Shown: positions 62,112 to 64,000 of the stretch, piece by piece | How positions within the stretch are numbered: the stretch's first letter is position 1 | How the letters are laid out: every line of letters starts with the position of its first letter | Assembly: GCF_003865405.1 (NCBI RefSeq) | Contig: NZ_RQVQ01000007.1 | Span: 48,969 to 112,968 of the forward strand | Length of the DNA: 64,000 nucleotides | Direction of reading: 5' to 3' | From: Paenimyroides tangerinum | GTDB lineage: Bacteria > Bacteroidota > Bacteroidia > Flavobacteriales > Flavobacteriaceae | Made by a program: the position numbers and the translations under genes | Notes under the pieces: model-generated | Seen by the model: the letters and a program-made list of their open reading frames with translations, nothing else | Database searches by the model: none | What the model was told of the DNA's origin: nothing

Positions 62112-62960
62112 TTATTTAAATTCATAATAAAATTGTTGGTCCATATATAAACCATTTTCTAACCAATCTTCAAATGAATCAAAAGTGTCAAATCCAGGAA
62201 AGCCATTTGTTTCTTGACTTTTTCGAGTAAAAGTTAAGTGAATCATGTAGTGTTTTCCAGTTTTATTATCTCTAAATAAAGTATCATCACAAGTTGATGT
62301 GTTCCAAACTAATTCTAAATCATTTAAATGAAAATATAATTTATGAAAGATACGATTACCAATTTCTCTTTTTAATTCATTAATGTAAAAATTGTCTTTA
62401 TCTGTAGTAGGAAACCAGGGTTCAAAATTTAAAAATTCTGGTGGAATTTGCTGAGTTAGCCATACATTTTCACTGGTTTTATAAAATGTAAATCCTGCTT
62501 TTAGAAGTTCTTCGGTATCAACTTCGATAATAAATGGTTTTCCGTGACGTTTAGCTACTTTAGTTGCCATTTCTAGATTTTCTGACAGATGAACATATTG
62601 TCTGTTCATTGTTAAAATACCGTTTTTTATGATATTTGAAAGCGAAGAAACAGCTGTTCCATGATATAAATATTCTGGTGGTTTTTCTTCTTTTCCATCC
62701 AAAAGAATAGGGATTGAATGTCCGTGTGTAGCACGTATTTTTTCTGATTCTAAATCAATTTCCCAACGTATTTTATCAAAAGAGCGATTTACTTCAATCA
62801 ATTCATTAATAGTTAAACTGATGTTTTGACTGTTTAATGCGGTTAAAACATTTTCAATTTTTGCCCAGCCAAATTCGTTCACAAAAATATTAGCTTCTTC
62901 AGGATTGTGACGTAACCAATAACTAATTAATTTACTTGTTTTTTCTTGTTGTGATTTCAT
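62112..62960 (-). CDS. KptA/Tpt1-type RNA 2'-phosphotransferase with extra C-terminal domain
   Basis: A 282-residue protein. Residues 1 to about 178 form a complete KptA: SYWLRHNPE (Arg17-His18), KIRATHGHS (Arg76), LYHGTA (99-102), MNRQYVHLSE (Arg120) and KAGFTFYKTSENVWLT, i.e. the Arg-His-Arg-Arg set that transfers an RNA 2'-phosphate to NAD+. The remaining about 100 residues (YFHLNDLELVWNTSTCDDTLFRDN, MIHLTFTRKSQETNGFPGFDTFDSFEDW, in parts) form an additional domain not found in typical 180-residue KptA; it resembles small stand-alone hypothetical proteins. Its first 29 bases overlap the HEAT-repeat gene. Confidence 0.85.
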   Translation of the reverse strand: MKSQQEKTSKLISYWLRHNPEEANIFVNEFGWAKIENVLTALNSQNISLTINELIEVNRSFDKIRWEIDLESEKIRATHGHSIPILLDGKEEKPPEYLYHGTAVSSLSNIIKNGILTMNRQYVHLSENLEMATKVAKRHGKPFIIEVDTEELLKAGFTFYKTSENVWLTQQIPPEFLNFEPWFPTTDKDNFYINELKREIGNRIFHKLYFHLNDLELVWNTSTCDDTLFRDNKTGKHYMIHLTFTRKSQETNGFPGFDTFDSFEDWLENGLYMDQQFYYEFK

Positions 62961-63783
62961 TTTCTTTTAAAATTTCTGTTAATCTATTCACACAATTTTT
63001 ATAATCTGTTTTCCACTTTTCTGAAATGTTTTGGTCGTTTTGAATCGATTTTAAATGTTGATTCATAATTGGAAGGAATGCTTTGTTTTTCATTTCTAAA
63101 ACAGAATCAAGAAGCAATGGTCCCATTTCACCAGATTTCAACTCTCGAATAATAATGTCATTTATTCGTTCATCTTTTCGATTGGCAAGCCCTGCAATTG
63201 CTTCAAGTTTTGTTTCTTGATGTTTATCATTAACTCGATTCCAAAGTGCTGTTCTTAGTTTTTCGTTATCTATTGTTAGTAAAGTTCCTAATCCAAATGT
63301 TGCCCAATTTCTTATATGACTGATTTTGTCAGATGAAAGTTTAATAATTGTTTCGATTGCAAGTTCATTTTCAATTCCAATTAATGCAGCAACTAAGCCT
63401 TCTTTGTTTAATTTATTATCATTTTTAGTAAATGAGCAAAGTATTTTTATTCTTGATTCGGATAGATTTTCTTTATTGTGACTGATTCCATATAAAACTG
63501 ACATCAAAACTTCTGGATTATTTTCTGTTTTGAGTAAATCAAAATAAATTTTTAATGTTTGTTTTAGAAATTTTCTTGGAGGTAAACCCAATTGTGCTAA
63601 AACATCAATTCCAATTTTTTTGTTAATGAATTCATCCGAATCAATTAATTCTGTACATTTTATAAAAACATCTTCTGATGGTCGTTTTCTTAAAATACTA
63701 ATATATTCCCAATAAGATTTTCTTGACTTAATAGTTTTAAGGCGAGAAATAATTTTATCGATTGACCAATTAGTTTTGTTCAT
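62932..63783 (-). CDS. HEAT-repeat protein
   Basis: A 283-residue all-helical protein of about six HEAT-like repeats: FINKKIGIDVLAQLGLPP, PEVLMSVLYGISHNKE, LNKEGLVAALIGIENELAIE, SHIRNWATFGLGTLL and HQETKLEAIAGLANRKDE. These build an alpha solenoid for protein or nucleic acid contacts. Its 3' end overlaps the KptA gene by 29 bases in another frame, so the two are translationally coupled, suggesting the pair works together in RNA repair or modification. There is no signal peptide. Confidence 0.82.
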   Translation of the reverse strand: MNKTNWSIDKIISRLKTIKSRKSYWEYISILRKRPSEDVFIKCTELIDSDEFINKKIGIDVLAQLGLPPRKFLKQTLKIYFDLLKTENNPEVLMSVLYGISHNKENLSESRIKILCSFTKNDNKLNKEGLVAALIGIENELAIETIIKLSSDKISHIRNWATFGLGTLLTIDNEKLRTALWNRVNDKHQETKLEAIAGLANRKDERINDIIIRELKSGEMGPLLLDSVLEMKNKAFLPIMNQHLKSIQNDQNISEKWKTDYKNCVNRLTEILKENEITTRKNK

Positions 63784-63958
63784 TTTGAATTAGTACAATT
63801 AATTTTTCAAGTTCATATTTAGGAATTTTAATGACAGAAATAATCTCGTCGAAATTATCATTTTGAATAGAAAGCGTTCCTAAATTGTCTTCTTCATAAC
63901 CAATATCTAGGATTGCAAATTTTATATTGTTATTATTTACCTGAGTTCGATTAATAAA
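63770..63958 (-). pseudogene. C-terminal fragment of an unidentified gene at the window edge
   Basis: Reading the minus strand, an open frame of 62 codons ends at TAA (63770-63772) inside the HEAT gene start. The translation, ending IISVIKIPKYELEKLIVLIQNEQN (in part), looks like real coding sequence, but an in-frame TGA lies at 63959-63961 and no ATG follows it. The gene is therefore either frameshifted upstream, decayed, or uses an unusual start. The window ends too soon to decide. Confidence 0.35.
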
Positions 63959-64000
63959 TCAAGAAAAATAGTTGGTAAAAAAAAGAAATAGTTGTATATT

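Overview
The window is a gene-dense, AT-rich bacterial chromosome segment from the phylum Bacteroidota, most likely family Flavobacteriaceae (Flavobacterium, Myroides or a relative; I cannot fix the genus). The evidence is the TAnnTTTG-type promoter motifs, the near absence of Shine-Dalgarno sequences, many SCSSSDD-type lipoproteins, a TonB receptor/DUF4249 pair, the type IX secretion proteins PorX and PorD, and the bamD-rpoZ-coaBC-porD-recN and marR-fadB-fadA-acyl-CoA dehydrogenase gene orders. I see no tRNA, rRNA, CRISPR array, prophage or classical insertion sequence. The only gene-poor stretch over 300 bases is 14669-15019.

Layout. 1-4300: a truncated YihY/BrkB membrane protein, a DUF2147 protein, an EreA/ChaN-like secreted protein and three lipoproteins, one OmpA-like. 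4460-7045: a TPR histidine kinase translationally overlapped with a NarL-type regulator. 7146-14668: priA, the ribosomal operon rpsF-rpsR-rplI, a lipoprotein, a conserved small protein, ligA and an endonuclease/exonuclease/phosphatase-fold protein. 14669-15019: a hairpin, a candidate 29-residue membrane peptide and a terminator. 15020-18264: a 5'-nucleotidase encoded as two genes, divergent from dapA and ferritin. 18417-23956: bamD, rpoZ, coaBC, porD, recN and a lipoprotein archaemetzincin.

23953-34669 (minus strand) is the accessory highlight, a catabolic operon read as flavin reductase-like protein, FAD monooxygenase/OYE fusion (salicylyl-CoA 5-hydroxylase or 2-aminobenzoyl-CoA monooxygenase type), aryl-CoA ligase, hotdog thioesterase, nitrilase, gentisate-1,2-dioxygenase-like cupin, FAH-family hydrolase and maleate isomerase. 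Together they could take salicylate (or anthranilate) through CoA thioesters to a gentisate-type ring cleavage, then maleate and fumarate. The operon is interrupted by a RAYT (REP-associated) transposase with three 33-base palindromes, a structured intergenic element, and a lipoprotein with serpin-like C-terminal motifs.

34817-40129: DUF4249 lipoprotein, TonB receptor, Nudix hydrolase, a membrane-anchored protein and an outer-membrane barrel. 40201-48804: fatty-acid beta-oxidation: MarR regulator (with a 13-base-arm palindrome over its promoter), FadB, FadA, acyl-CoA dehydrogenase and an acyl-CoA synthetase. A four-helix-bundle (S23/23S-rRNA intervening-sequence protein) gene sits in each junction between the fad genes. 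The one between fadB and fadA is bracketed by an imperfect 31-base inverted repeat, so the cassette resembles an rRNA intervening sequence placed inside an mRNA; this is my leading candidate for something undescribed. 49030-59224: RNA helicase, 2H phosphoesterase, alanine dehydrogenase, tsaE-porX, a glutamine amidotransferase, a glycosyltransferase, coaE and an RprXY-like two-component pair. 59281-64000: a beta-propeller-like protein, a fused DoxDA protein, a KptA RNA 2'-phosphotransferase with an extra C-terminal domain overlapping a HEAT-repeat gene, and a gene fragment at the edge.
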